This document shows positions 16,384 to 25,539 of a stretch of 64,000 bases of DNA, one piece after another. The notes under the pieces are model-generated. The model ran no database searches. It was not told where the DNA came from and saw only the letters and a program-made list of their open reading frames with translations. A program made the translations under genes and the position numbers. The number at the start of each line of letters is the position of its first letter. The stretch's first letter is position 1. The DNA lies in NCBI RefSeq assembly GCF_036226685.1, contig NZ_CP109009.1:5483501-5547500 (forward strand), in the 5' to 3' direction. Source of the stretch: Streptomyces sp. NBC_00690 (GTDB taxonomy: Bacteria > Actinomycetota > Actinomycetes > Streptomycetales > Streptomycetaceae).

Positions 16384-17231
16384 CCACCACGACGGAGGCC
16401 GCCAACCCGGCAGCCCCCCTGCCCCGTGGCGGCATCGTGCAGTCCGTACGCGACTCACTCGTCGTCGCCCGACGGAACCTCATTCGTATGACCAGGATTC
16501 CCGAGGTCATTCTGTTTGGGCTCATCCAGCCGGTGATGTTCGTGGTGCTGTTCAGCTACGTCTTCGGCGGTTCCGTGAGCGTCGGCGGCAGCACCAGCGC
16601 CGTCGACTACCGCAACTTCCTGATGGCGGGCATCTTCGCGCAGACCGTCACCTTCGCCACGGCGGGGTCGGGCGCGGGCATCGCCGACGACATGCACAAG
16701 GGGCTGATCGACCGGTTCCGGTCCCTGCCCATGGCGCGCGGTGCGGTGCTGACCGGACGTACGCTCGCCGACCTCGTCCAGACCACCCTCACCATCGTCG
16801 TGCTGGTGATCGTGGCCCTGCTGGTGGGCTGGCGCATCCACGAGGGCATCCCCAAGGCGCTCGGCGCCTTCGGTCTGCTGCTCCTGCTCGGGTATGCGTT
16901 CTCCTGGATCGGTGCCCTGATCGGGCTCACGGTCCGCACCCCCGAGGCCGCCACATCGGGCGGGCTGATCTGGCTCTTCCCGGTCACGTTCATCTCGAAC
17001 GCGTTCGTGGACTCCAGCCAGATGACCCCCTGGCTGCGGCACATCGCCGACTGGAACCCCTTCAGCGCCACCGTTCAGGCGTGCCGCGAACTGTTCGGCA
17101 ACCCCGGGGTCTCGCAGTCCGACGCCTGGCCCATGCAGAACCCGGTGTGGGCCTCGCTGATCTGGTCCGTCCTGATCATCGTGGTCTTCCGTTCGCTGGC
17201 GGTCCGCAAGTACCGCTCGGCGGCCGTCTGA
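16380..17231 (+). CDS. ABC-2 type exporter permease (DrrB-like)
   Basis: This is a 283-residue protein with six predicted membrane segments and the ABC-2 core. It starts with a cytoplasmic segment, VRDSLVVARRNLIRMTRIPE, before TM1 (VILFGLIQPVMFVVLFSYVF); the conserved RxxPMARGAVL-type motif occurs as RFRSLPMARGAVLTGR. The GTG start overlaps the ATPase stop (GTGA). It partners the DrrA-like ATPase. A strong terminator follows. Confidence 0.9.
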
Positions 17232-17271
17232 CCTCCTCCGGGGCGCCAAGCCCCCGCAGGACGTACGCAAT

Positions 17272-17301
17272 GGGGCCGGATCGCTGATGCGATCCGGCCC
17301 C
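17272..17301 (+). terminator. Terminator after the ABC-2 permease
   Basis: GGGGCCGGATCGC pairs with GCGATCCGGCCCC (13-bp perfect stem, TGAT loop), followed by TGTGTT. Confidence 0.85.
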
Positions 17302-17367
17302 TGTGTTCATCCGGCTCGGTGAACCACGCGCCCCGACCGTCAACCGAACCGGTCGGGCGGCGGCTGC

Positions 17368-17865
17368 TCAGCCGCCGTAGGGCTTGGCGGCGAGGATCTT
17401 CACCGAAGCGCTCTTGCCGTTCGGCAACTCGTACTGCGCGGTGTCGCCGACCTTCTTGCCGTTCACGCCTCTGCCCAGGGGGGACTGCGGGGAGTAGGTC
17501 TCGATGTCGGAGCTCGCGTACTCGCGTGACGCCATCAGGAAGGTGAGGGTGTCGTCCTCATCACCGTCGAAGGCGATCGTCACCACCATGCCGGGCTCCA
17601 CGATGCCGTCGTCGGCCGGCGACTCGCCGACCTTCGCGGTGTCCAGGAGCTGGGTCAGCTGGCGCACTCGGAGCTCCTGCTTACCCTGCTCCTCCTTGGC
17701 AGCGTGGTACCCGCCGTTCTCCTTCAGGTCCCCCTCCTCGCGCGCAGCCTCGATCTTCTTGGCGATCTCGATGCGCGCGGGACCAGACAGGTACTCCAGC
17801 TCGGCCTTGAGCTGGTTGTACGCCTCCTGGGTGAGCCAGGTGACGTTCTCGCTGGTCTGGGTCAC
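17368..17865 (-). CDS. greA: Transcription elongation factor GreA
   Basis: This is a 165-residue GreA that rescues backtracked RNA polymerase. An N-terminal coiled coil carries the acidic tip (REEGDLKENGGYHAAKEEQG) and the C-terminal FKBP-like domain ends SVKILAAKPYGG. The GTG at 17865 has GAGGAG upstream. It is monocistronic on the minus strand; a 350-bp upstream gap holds its promoter. Confidence 0.95.
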   Translation of the reverse strand: MTQTSENVTWLTQEAYNQLKAELEYLSGPARIEIAKKIEAAREEGDLKENGGYHAAKEEQGKQELRVRQLTQLLDTAKVGESPADDGIVEPGMVVTIAFDGDEDDTLTFLMASREYASSDIETYSPQSPLGRGVNGKKVGDTAQYELPNGKSASVKILAAKPYGG

Positions 17866-18216
17866 AGGTGCTCCTCGTAGGTACTGGGAATACAAAGCAT
17901 CGCCCTACCCAGAAGGATGATGCCTTCCCGGGTGGGCGAAACCACGACCCTAACAATTTCGTGGCGGAAGGGGGAGAACAAAAGCCATCAGACATGCGTC
18001 TGTGCAGGTCAGTGTCGGAATCCAGCCCTCGGCGTCGAGATTTCGACAGCGGCCGGGACGGCTCATCTCACTGGTTGCTGCCCTGGGGCCACCCTGGGTT
18101 GCCGCTGGGGTGGCCGGGAGAGCTGTGGTTCATGGGGCGAGTCCGGGACACCGCTCTGGCGTGTCGGACCCGTCGGATCCATGTCTCGGACCCTGGCAGG
18201 AGTCGGTCGAGAGGTC
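17866..18216. other. Intergenic region upstream of greA
   Basis: 351 bp between the greA start and the DUF4307 stop, locally less GC-rich near 17880-17970. No gene, hairpin of convincing length or known RNA recognised; it must contain the greA promoter. Confidence 0.4.
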
Positions 18217-18618
18217 CTAGCCGACCGTGCAGCCGGCCAGCTCCGCGCTGGTCGCCAGTGCCGTCGTACGGATCTTGACCACCTGGTCTATCCGGGTCTC
18301 ACCGGCAGGTACCGGCACTTCGAGCCAGCCGACCTCCGCGCCGTCCTCGGACCGGGAGCGCACGGTGCAGCTGCCCTCCGCAGACTCGTCCTTGCGGATC
18401 TCCAGATGCAGCTGGACCTCGGTCTTGGACACCACCGAGAACTTGATCACCTCGGCGCTGATCTTCTGCCCCGCGACGTAGTCGTAACCGAACCAGCCGA
18501 CCATGCCGACGAGCCCCACGCCCAAGATCGCGCCCAGCACCTTGAGCTTGTGGTCGGCGCGCTGGTCAGCGGAGCGCCCGTAACGACCCTCGGGAAGCTG
18601 GTCGCGCACGGCGGTCAT
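18217..18618 (-). CDS. DUF4307 membrane protein (133 aa)
   Basis: The protein begins MTAVRDQLPEGRYGRSADQR, has one membrane segment (about 30-52, VLGAILGVGLVGMVGWFGYD) and an extracytoplasmic beta-rich domain with two cysteines (SCTVRSRSEDG near residue 92, ending AGCTVG) that could form a disulfide. It is a conserved actinobacterial family of unknown function, commonly beside mca, as here (divergent, 174 bp). GGAGGAAAG precedes the ATG at 18618. Confidence 0.85.
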   Translation of the reverse strand: MTAVRDQLPEGRYGRSADQRADHKLKVLGAILGVGLVGMVGWFGYDYVAGQKISAEVIKFSVVSKTEVQLHLEIRKDESAEGSCTVRSRSEDGAEVGWLEVPVPAGETRIDQVVKIRTTALATSAELAGCTVG

Positions 18619-18792
18619 GGTCTTTCCTCCAGGACTGGGGGACGCCGGAATTTTCCCTCCCCCGATTCGGTCACTATAGAAGCCTCCCGAGACGTCCCGA
18701 CCGCCGCCCCGTATGACGTCTCGGCAGCCGGCCCCGCCGGACAGAACCATTTTTGTTGCGCTATATCGCTACGAGTCATTGAGGATTGAGTC

Positions 18793-19674
18793 TTGACTGA
18801 GCAGCTGAGGCTGATGGCCGTTCACGCCCACCCCGACGACGAGTCGAGCAAGGGCGCGGCCACCATGGCCAAGTACGTGTCCGAGGGGGTGGCCGTGCTG
18901 GTGGTGACCTGCACCGGAGGCGAGCGCGGTTCCATCCTCAACCCCAAGCTGGTGGGCGACTCCTACATCGAGGAGAACATCCACGAGGTCCGCAAGAGGG
19001 AGATGGACGAGGCCCGCGAGATCCTGGGCGTCGACCAGGAGTGGCTGGGATTCGTGGACTCGGGACTACCCGAGGGCGACCCGCTGCCCCCGCTGCCCGA
19101 CGGTTGCTTCGCCCTGGAGGACGTGGACCGTGCCGCGGGACGCCTGGTGCGGTCGATCCGCGCCTTCCGTCCGCAGGTGATCACCACCTATGACGAGAAC
19201 GGCGGCTATCCGCACCCCGACCACATCATGACCCACAAGATCACGATGGTGGCCTTCGAGGGGGCGACGGACGCCGAGCGCTTCCCCGAAGACGAGTTCG
19301 GCCCGGTGTGGCAGCCGCTGAAGCTCTACTACAACCAGGGCTTCAACCGGCCGCGTACGGTCGCGCTGCACGAGGCGCTGCTCGCCCGGGGTCTGGAGTC
19401 CCCCTACGGGGAGTGGCTGGAGCGCTGGAAGGAGTTCGAGCGCGTGGAGCGGACGCTGACCACGCACGTGCCGTGCTCGGAGTTCTACGAGATCCGGGAC
19501 AAGGCGCTGCTGGCGCACGCCACTCAGATCGACCCGGACGGCGGCTGGTTCCGGGTGCCGCTCGACCTCCAGCGCGAGGTCTGGCCGACCGAGGAGTACG
19601 AGTTGGCGAAGTCTCTGGTCGATACCTCCCTCCCCGAGGACGACCTCTTCGCGGGCATCCGCGACAATGCCTGA
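18793..19674 (+). CDS. mca: Mycothiol S-conjugate amidase
   Basis: This is a 293-residue zinc hydrolase of the LmbE/PIG-L family that cleaves mycothiol conjugates so the mercapturic acid can be exported (detoxification). Metal ligands are visible in HAHPDDE (His13, Asp16) and PHPDH (His144). Length and the Tyr-rich C-terminal half fit Mca rather than the shorter MshB deacetylase. The start is TTG at 18793 with GAGGA upstream. The downstream small membrane protein overlaps its end. Confidence 0.92.
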   Translation: MTEQLRLMAVHAHPDDESSKGAATMAKYVSEGVAVLVVTCTGGERGSILNPKLVGDSYIEENIHEVRKREMDEAREILGVDQEWLGFVDSGLPEGDPLPPLPDGCFALEDVDRAAGRLVRSIRAFRPQVITTYDENGGYPHPDHIMTHKITMVAFEGATDAERFPEDEFGPVWQPLKLYYNQGFNRPRTVALHEALLARGLESPYGEWLERWKEFERVERTLTTHVPCSEFYEIRDKALLAHATQIDPDGGWFRVPLDLQREVWPTEEYELAKSLVDTSLPEDDLFAGIRDNA

Positions 19675-19900
19675 TATGAGCGCAAGCGCAAACCTCGCAA
19701 TGACGCACGCGGCGACCCTCGCCAAGGAGCTCGACGAGAACAAGGTCACCCCCGGTGTCCTCGGCTTCCTCGTCTTCGCGGCCCTCGCCCTCGGTGTCTG
19801 GTTCCTGATGAAGTCGATGAACCGGCATATGCAGCGGGTCAACTTCGAAGAGGCCGAGGACCCGAAGGCGGAGCGGACCCCACGGGCCAACAGCGCCTGA
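19667..19900 (+). CDS. Small single-TM protein downstream of mca (77 aa)
   Basis: The protein has a conserved NKVTPGVLGFLVFAALALGV segment: a short N-terminal helix, one membrane span (about 30-50), then MKSMNRHMQRV and an acidic tail. It is widespread in Streptomyces in this position, with unknown function. It overlaps the mca stop by eight bases if the first ATG is used; the ATG at 19676 is an alternative. Confidence 0.8.
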   Translation: MPDMSASANLAMTHAATLAKELDENKVTPGVLGFLVFAALALGVWFLMKSMNRHMQRVNFEEAEDPKAERTPRANSA

Positions 19901-20143
19901 GTCGGCCGGAGCGCCGCCGTCCCCGTGCGGCCGAGAGGCCCGGGGCGGTGGCCCCGGCTCCGACTGCCCTTGGCGGTCACCCACAGTGACGGCATGGGGG
20001 CGGACGGGTCCTGCGGTGGTGGTCTTTCGGTCGTGGTCTTCGGTCGTACGGCTTTCGTCGCGCCTTTTCGCCCGCGAAGGCCCCCGCCCTTGACGCGGCG
20101 AGAGACCCCGCTGGAGACCCTGCCTGGACGGAAGCGAGCAACG
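19901..20143. other. Intergenic region with a small hairpin
   Basis: Contains a short hairpin at 19940-19957 (CCGGGGC/GCCCCGG, GGTG loop), a likely terminator for the mca transcript. Nothing else recognised before the larger hairpin at 20144. Confidence 0.5.
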
Positions 20144-20178
20144 ACGAGGACCGGCCGGGGAAACCGGCCGGTCCTCGT
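20144..20178. terminator. Strong terminator between mca region and acyl-CoA synthetase
   Basis: ACGAGGACCGGCCGG pairs with CCGGCCGGTCCTCGT (15-bp stem, GGAAA loop) 32 bp past the acyl-CoA synthetase stop; also usable from the plus strand. Confidence 0.85.
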
Positions 20179-20209
20179 GGCTTTCAGACCCTCCCGCGCG
20201 TACGGGGAG

Positions 20210-21727
20210 TCAGTGGTCGAACGTGGTGATCAGCGCCCGCCGCATGATCTTCCCGGTGGATGTCTTCGGCAGATCGGATACGAAGCGGATCAGGCGGGGC
20301 CGCTTGTAGGCGGCCAGCCGGTCCGCCGCGAAGGCGGACAGCTCCTCCTCCGTGGTGTGCGCACCCGGCGCCAGCACCACATAGGCACAGGCCAGCTCGC
20401 CCTTCACCGGATCGGGCACCGGGCCGACCGCGACCAGCGCCACCGCGGGGTGCGCGGCCAGCACCCGCTCTATCTCCGCGGGATAGACGTTGTAGCCCCC
20501 GGTGATGACCATGTCCCCCCGGCGGTCCACGATGAAGACGTGCCCGGTGGCGTCCATCGTCGCGATGTCCCCCGTACGCAGCCAGCCATCGGCGTCGATC
20601 GCTCGGGCACTGGCCTCCGGATCGCCGTGGTAGCCGAGCATCACGATCGGACCCCGGACCAGGAGTTCGCCCGGTACGCCGCGGGCGGTACTGCGGCTGA
20701 GGTCGTCGAGATCGGCGATCCGCACCTCCACCCCAGGCAGCGCCACCCCGATGGAACCGGGCACCGCGGGCGCGTACGGGCTGTGGGTGGTGCCCAGACC
20801 CGAGATCTCCGTCATTCCCCACAACTCGATCAGGGGGGCGCCGCTGCGCTGTTCCCAGCGGTTGATCGTCGTCGTGGGAATCGTCTGGCCGCCCACCGTG
20901 CACCGGCTCAGCGACGACAGGTCCGCATCCCCGAGTGCGGGATCGGCCAGCATCATGGCGTACATGGCCGGTACGCCCTCGAAGAGGGTCGCCCGATGCT
21001 CGTCGATCAGTCCGAGCGCGGCGGCCGGGGCGAAGCGCTCCATGAGGACCACGGTGCCGCCGACGAGGAAGGTGCCGTTGATGACGACGTTGCCGTACAC
21101 ATGGGGCGCGGGCAGCGCGGTGACCACCACGTCGTGCTCCGTGCGGGCGTGCATGGTGGCGGTCATGGCGCAGTTCAGCAGGACGGCGCGATGGCTCTGC
21201 ACCGCTCCCTTGGGATGGCCGGTCGTCCCGGAGGTGTAGCCGATGGTGCAGGGCTGGTCCGGGTCCGTGGTGATCTGGGGGGCCGGCCCTTCGAAGGCGG
21301 TCAGTTCGGCGAAGTCGACCGCGCCGTCCGCGGGGCCGCCGAACGAGACGACCGTCCGTAGCTCCGGCAGGTCCCGGGTCAGCTCGGCCACCGCGGCGGC
21401 CTGCTCGACCGAGGTGAACACCGCCGCCGCTCCGCAGTCGCGCAGGACGTAGGTGAGCTCCTCCCGGGTGAGCATCACATTGACGGGGTTGACGACCGCA
21501 CCCGTACGGAGCACGCCGTGATAGGCCGCGACCCACTCCCATCGGTTCTGTGCGTACAGCGACACCGTTCGACCAGGCCCGACGCCGCGGTCGGCGAGGG
21601 CCGCCGCCACCCGGTCGGCCAGCAGGTCGAGTTCGGTGAAGCTGAGCGTCCGGTCCGCGGTGATCAGTGCGGTCTTCGCTCCGAACCGGGCCGCTGCCCG
21701 GCGCAGGATGTCTCCGGGTCCGTTCAC
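20210..21727 (-). CDS. Acyl-CoA synthetase (AMP-dependent ligase), last gene of the catabolic operon
   Basis: This is a 505-residue adenylate-forming enzyme that activates a carboxylic acid to its CoA thioester. The P-loop is YTSGTTGHPKG (164-174); adenylate-binding ELWGMTE, GYNVYPAEIE and the catalytic Lys493 in KTSTGKIMRR are present. The GTG at 21727 has GGAGG 5 nt upstream, which fixes the start; the open frame extends far upstream but there it overlaps the ABC ATPase. The 127-bp gap before it may hold its own promoter. The acid substrate is unknown, plausibly the product of the operon's hydrolases. Confidence 0.88.
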   Translation of the reverse strand: MNGPGDILRRAAARFGAKTALITADRTLSFTELDLLADRVAAALADRGVGPGRTVSLYAQNRWEWVAAYHGVLRTGAVVNPVNVMLTREELTYVLRDCGAAAVFTSVEQAAAVAELTRDLPELRTVVSFGGPADGAVDFAELTAFEGPAPQITTDPDQPCTIGYTSGTTGHPKGAVQSHRAVLLNCAMTATMHARTEHDVVVTALPAPHVYGNVVINGTFLVGGTVVLMERFAPAAALGLIDEHRATLFEGVPAMYAMMLADPALGDADLSSLSRCTVGGQTIPTTTINRWEQRSGAPLIELWGMTEISGLGTTHSPYAPAVPGSIGVALPGVEVRIADLDDLSRSTARGVPGELLVRGPIVMLGYHGDPEASARAIDADGWLRTGDIATMDATGHVFIVDRRGDMVITGGYNVYPAEIERVLAAHPAVALVAVGPVPDPVKGELACAYVVLAPGAHTTEEELSAFAADRLAAYKRPRLIRFVSDLPKTSTGKIMRRALITTFDH

Positions 21728-21854
21728 TGGTGCCTCCGTCGAGCTCGCGTACACGGTCGGGTCGGGATCGAGAAGTGGCGCGTTCGGCACGCCGGCCGGG
21801 TGGTAAGGGTCCACGCGGGGCGACGGGCCGGCACCCGGCGGGCGGGGCAGGGGC

Positions 21855-22670
21855 TCATGGTGTGCCCCGAGCGGGGACGCTCTCGCGCAGCCGCTGGGTG
21901 TACGCGTGCCGGGGGTGGTCCAGGACCCTTTCGGTGGGGCCCTGTTCCACGATGTGGCCGGCCTGGAGCACCAGGACCTGATCGGCCATGTGTCGTACGA
22001 CGGCCAGATCGTGGGTGATGAAGACGTACGCCACCCCGGTGGTGTCGCGGATGTCGCAGAGCAGATTGAGGATCTGGGCCTGGATGGAGACGTCGAGCGC
22101 GGAGACCGCCTCGTCCAGCACGATGACCCGGGGGTCGGCGGCGAGGGCACGGGCGATGGCGACCCGTTGGCGCTGGCCGCCCGAGAGGCCCGAGGGCAGT
22201 GCCGCGGCCTGGCGCTCGTCGAGGCCCACGGAGGCGGCGATCTCCATGACGCGGTCGGCACGGTCGGTTCGGCTGAGGCGGGTGTGCAAGCGCAGGGTCT
22301 CGTCGATGGTGTCCCGGGCGCTCTGGCGGGGATCGAGCGAGGTGTAGGGGTCCTGGAAGACCATCTGGAGTTGGCCGCCGCGCCGATGGCGCTCGGCGGT
22401 CCTCCGGGCGGGTCTGCTGCGGTCGTGGCCCAGTACGGAGATCGTTCCGGCGGTGGGGCGTTCCAGCCCGGCGAGCATCCGGGCGGTGGTGCTCTTGCCC
22501 GAGCCGGATTCGCCCACGATGCCCAGGCATTCACCTGCGGCCACCTGGAAGGTCGCCCCGGCGAGTGCGACGAACTCGCCCCGCGGGGGACCCAAGGGCC
22601 CCGGGGTACCGGTCGGATACACCTTGCGCAGGTCCCGTACGTCGACGACGGGCTCCGGGGGTGCGCTCAT
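21855..22670 (-). CDS. Oligopeptide-type ABC importer ATPase (DppF/OppF-like)
   Basis: This is a 271-residue ABC protein: Walker A GESGSGKST (53-61), MVFQDPYTSLDPR Q-loop, signature LSGGQRQR, and VIVLDEAVSALDV (Walker B, with DEAVSALD typical of DppF/OppF). It lacks the C-terminal Cys-rich oligopeptide motif present in the partner ATPase. The start overlaps the partner stop (ATGA). Confidence 0.9.
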   Translation of the reverse strand: MSAPPEPVVDVRDLRKVYPTGTPGPLGPPRGEFVALAGATFQVAAGECLGIVGESGSGKSTTARMLAGLERPTAGTISVLGHDRSRPARRTAERHRRGGQLQMVFQDPYTSLDPRQSARDTIDETLRLHTRLSRTDRADRVMEIAASVGLDERQAAALPSGLSGGQRQRVAIARALAADPRVIVLDEAVSALDVSIQAQILNLLCDIRDTTGVAYVFITHDLAVVRHMADQVLVLQAGHIVEQGPTERVLDHPRHAYTQRLRESVPARGTP

Positions 22671-23659
22671 CGGGTCACCTGCCGGGAAGGGGGAGCGGTG
22701 GAGATGTCGGCCAGCCGGTCGCAGCGCACCAGCCCGTCCTGTCGTACGGCCAACGCAGGCCGGGATTGCCGACACGTGTCCACGGCGTGGGCGCAGCGGG
22801 TGGCGAACGCACAGCCGGGCGGCGCTTCGAACGCGGACAGTGGGCGGCCGGGCACCACGGGCAGACGTGCGGCACGGACGTCGGGGGCGGGGCGGGCGGC
22901 GAGCAGCCCGCGCGTGTACGGATGGAGTGGTGTGCGGACGAGCAACTCGGCCCGGCGCACCTCCTGGAGGCAGCCGGCGTACATGACGGCGATCCGGTCG
23001 CAGAAGGTCGCGGCGAGATCGAGGTCATGGGTGATGAAGACCAGTGCGGTGCCCTCCTCGCGGCGCAGTTCATCGAGGAGCGAGACGACCTCGGACTGAG
23101 TGGTGACGTCGAGGGCGGTGGTGGGTTCGTCGGCCAGGATCAGCCCGGGGCGGGCGAGGAGCACCGAGGCGATCATGACGCGTTGGAGCATGCCGCCGGA
23201 CATCTCGTGCGGGTACTGGCGCATCCGGCGCGACGGGTCCTCGATGCCGACCCGGTCCAGCATCTCGACGGCGGTCTTGCGGGATGCGGTGCCGCGGTCG
23301 ATCTCGGTGAGGAAGTCGCCGATGCGCTGGCGGGGATCGAGATGGGCCCTGGCGTCCTGGAAGACCATCCCGATCCGACGGCGGGCCACGGCCGTTGCCG
23401 CCCGCCCGGCCCGGCCCTCGGCGCTTCGCCCGTAGAGGTCGGTGCCGTCGAACCGAACGTCGCCCGTCACGGTGTGGCCGGGCGGCAGCAGGCCCATGAC
23501 GGTCCGGGCGGTCATCGACTTCCCGGAACCCGATTCGCCGACGACGCCCAGTGCTTCGCCGGGGGCGACCGTGAGCGTGAGATCGGTGATCACCGGGCGC
23601 GGGGCGCCGTCGATGGGGATGCTCACGGACACCCCGTCGAGGTGGAGCAGGGGGTTCAC
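22667..23659 (-). CDS. Oligopeptide-type ABC importer ATPase (DppD/OppD-like)
   Basis: This is a 330-residue ABC protein: Walker A GESGSGKSM (41-49), signature MSGGMLQR, Walker B LILADEPTTALDV. The C-terminal oligo_HPY domain (about 240-330: PYTRGLLAARPAP, GCAFATRCAHA, CRQSRPAL) has the cysteines that can hold an iron-sulfur cluster in this family. It overlaps both neighbours by four bases, so it belongs to one polycistronic unit with the permeases. Confidence 0.92.
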   Translation of the reverse strand: MNPLLHLDGVSVSIPIDGAPRPVITDLTLTVAPGEALGVVGESGSGKSMTARTVMGLLPPGHTVTGDVRFDGTDLYGRSAEGRAGRAATAVARRRIGMVFQDARAHLDPRQRIGDFLTEIDRGTASRKTAVEMLDRVGIEDPSRRMRQYPHEMSGGMLQRVMIASVLLARPGLILADEPTTALDVTTQSEVVSLLDELRREEGTALVFITHDLDLAATFCDRIAVMYAGCLQEVRRAELLVRTPLHPYTRGLLAARPAPDVRAARLPVVPGRPLSAFEAPPGCAFATRCAHAVDTCRQSRPALAVRQDGLVRCDRLADISTAPPSRQVTR

Positions 23660-24582
23660 GGGGTCCTCCCGGTCGACTTGGACGCCCGACGGGTGCGCCG
23701 GGGACGGGTGTCGCCGCCGAGGCGGTCACCGAGGAGCATCAGCGCGACGACGGTCGCGACGATCAGCGTGCCGGCGTACACGACCTGGGACGAGTGGCCT
23801 TGGAGGACCGCTTGGGCGTCGTTGACGAGGACGCCCCAGTCGGCCTGGGGGGATTGGACGGCCAGACCGAGGAAGGACAGGGCCGCCAGATCCATCAGGG
23901 CACTGGCGAAGGCGATGGGTATCTGCGCACCGACCACGGGGCTGATGTTGGGCAGCAGATGGCGCAGACAGATCGCGGTGCCGCTGTGCCCCTGGACGGT
24001 GAGCGCGGCGATGTAGGGCATGGCGCGTTGACGCAGGGCCGCGCTGCGGGCGACCCGGGCCACGTACGGCAGATAGGCGACGGCGAGCGCGAGGACCGCG
24101 GGCGCAGGGCCGGGGCGGAAGACGGCGACGGCCAGGACGGCGAGGAGGATGGCGGGCAGCGAGAACACGATGTCGAGGAAGCGACCGACGACCGCGTCGA
24201 GCCAGCCGCCCCGCCAGGCCGCCGCCAGGGCGAGCGGCAGTCCGATCACCAGGCTCAGCAGCACGACCAGGGCGGGTCCCAACAGGCTGGTGCGGGCGCC
24301 CCAGATCAGCCGGGACAGGATGTCCCGGCCGGTGCCGTCGGTGCCGAGGAGGTGGTCGCCGCCGGGTGGGGCGTAGACGTTGAGCAGGTCCTGCGCGTCG
24401 GGGTCGTACGGTGCGACCACGGGGGCCAGCAGCGCTGTCGCGATCATCAGCGCGATCCACCCGAGCGCGATCAGGCCGGCGATCCCCAACCGGTCGCGCA
24501 GGCGCTTCACGGCCGGGGTGGCAGCCGGGGGAGGGGGCGCCGGGGTCGATTCGGCCACCGACGGGGGCTGGGTCGTCGTCAT
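23656..24582 (-). CDS. Oligopeptide-type ABC importer permease (DppC-like)
   Basis: This is a 308-residue membrane protein with the DppC N-terminal extension (Pro/Ala-rich, then APYDPDAQDLLN and LLGTDGTGRDILSRLIWGAR, the signature loop of DppC proteins) and five to six membrane spans. The EAA-type loop lies near LRQRAMPYIAALTVQGHSG. It is coupled to the upstream DppB gene by overlap. Confidence 0.92.
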   Translation of the reverse strand: MTTTQPPSVAESTPAPPPPAATPAVKRLRDRLGIAGLIALGWIALMIATALLAPVVAPYDPDAQDLLNVYAPPGGDHLLGTDGTGRDILSRLIWGARTSLLGPALVVLLSLVIGLPLALAAAWRGGWLDAVVGRFLDIVFSLPAILLAVLAVAVFRPGPAPAVLALAVAYLPYVARVARSAALRQRAMPYIAALTVQGHSGTAICLRHLLPNISPVVGAQIPIAFASALMDLAALSFLGLAVQSPQADWGVLVNDAQAVLQGHSSQVVYAGTLIVATVVALMLLGDRLGGDTRPRRTRRASKSTGRTP

Positions 24583-25526
24583 GCCGTGCCCTTCTGCCGC
24601 AGTCGGGGGTCGAGGAGTTGTTGGGCGATGTCGACGGCGAGATTGGCCAGGACGAACGCGGTGACCATCAGCAGGGTGACGGCCTGCACGGTCGGGAAGT
24701 CCTTCTGGTTGACGGAGCCGATGAGGAGCGAGCCGAGGCCCGGCAGCCCGAAGGCGTTCTCGACGACCACCGTGCCGGCGAACAGGGCGGCGACGAGCAG
24801 CCCGCCGACGGTCACGATGGGCGGCGCCGCATTGGGCAGGACGTGCCGGCGGACCACCTGCCGGTGGGGGATGCCACGCGCCCGGGCGGTCTGTGCGTAC
24901 TCCTTGTCCAACTCGGCGCGCACGGCGGCCCGGGTGACCCGGGCGAGCAGTGCGGACGAGATCAGGGCGAGTGAGAGCGCGGGCAGGACCAGGGCGTGCA
25001 GCCGGCCGATGAACCCGGCGTCACCGGCGCCGTAGGCCGGGAACCAGTCGAGCTGGACCGCGAAGACCGAGATGCCGATCGAAGCGGCGACGAACGCGGG
25101 GACACCGGCCGTCACCGCGGTCACGGCCGACACCAGGTCGTCGATCCGGCCGGGCCGCAGGGCCGAGAGCAGCCCCAGACCCAGACCGATGACGGCGATC
25201 AGCACCGCGGTGACCGCCACCAGGGCGAGCGTGGTGTCGAACACCGCGCCGATCCGGGTGGCGACGGGCTGGTTCCCCACGAAGGAGGTGCCCAGATCGC
25301 CCTGGAGGGCGTCACCGAGCCAGTGCAGGTAGCGCACCATGAACGGGTCGTCGAGACCGTACTGCTCCCGGACCGCCGCGCGGCGTTCCGGGGTCGGGGT
25401 GCTGTTGCCGAGGAGGACCGATTCGGGGCTGCCCGGCGCGAGGTAGAGCGCCGCGAAGACGACGAAGCTCGATACCGACAAGGTGACGAACAGCCCCGCC
25501 AGGCGGCCGGCGAAGAATCGCATCAT
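24579..25526 (-). CDS. Oligopeptide-type ABC importer permease (DppB-like)
   Basis: This is a 315-residue permease. TM1 (GLFVTLSVSSFVVFAALYLA) is followed by the DppB motif PGSPES...GLDDPFMVRYLHWLGDALQG, then five further spans. The EAA loop YAQTARARGIPHRQV contacts the ATPases. It starts 13 bp after the substrate-binding-protein stop. Confidence 0.92.
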   Translation of the reverse strand: MMRFFAGRLAGLFVTLSVSSFVVFAALYLAPGSPESVLLGNSTPTPERRAAVREQYGLDDPFMVRYLHWLGDALQGDLGTSFVGNQPVATRIGAVFDTTLALVAVTAVLIAVIGLGLGLLSALRPGRIDDLVSAVTAVTAGVPAFVAASIGISVFAVQLDWFPAYGAGDAGFIGRLHALVLPALSLALISSALLARVTRAAVRAELDKEYAQTARARGIPHRQVVRRHVLPNAAPPIVTVGGLLVAALFAGTVVVENAFGLPGLGSLLIGSVNQKDFPTVQAVTLLMVTAFVLANLAVDIAQQLLDPRLRQKGTA

Positions 25527-25539
25527 GGTGCGCGCCGCC

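Noticed and set aside
20210..22534. 774-residue frame suggesting a fusion of an N-terminal domain with the acyl-CoA synthetase
   Set aside because: The first ~269 codons read across the ABC ATPase in the wrong frame; a GTG with GGAGG at the right distance at 21727 gives a normal-length synthetase.
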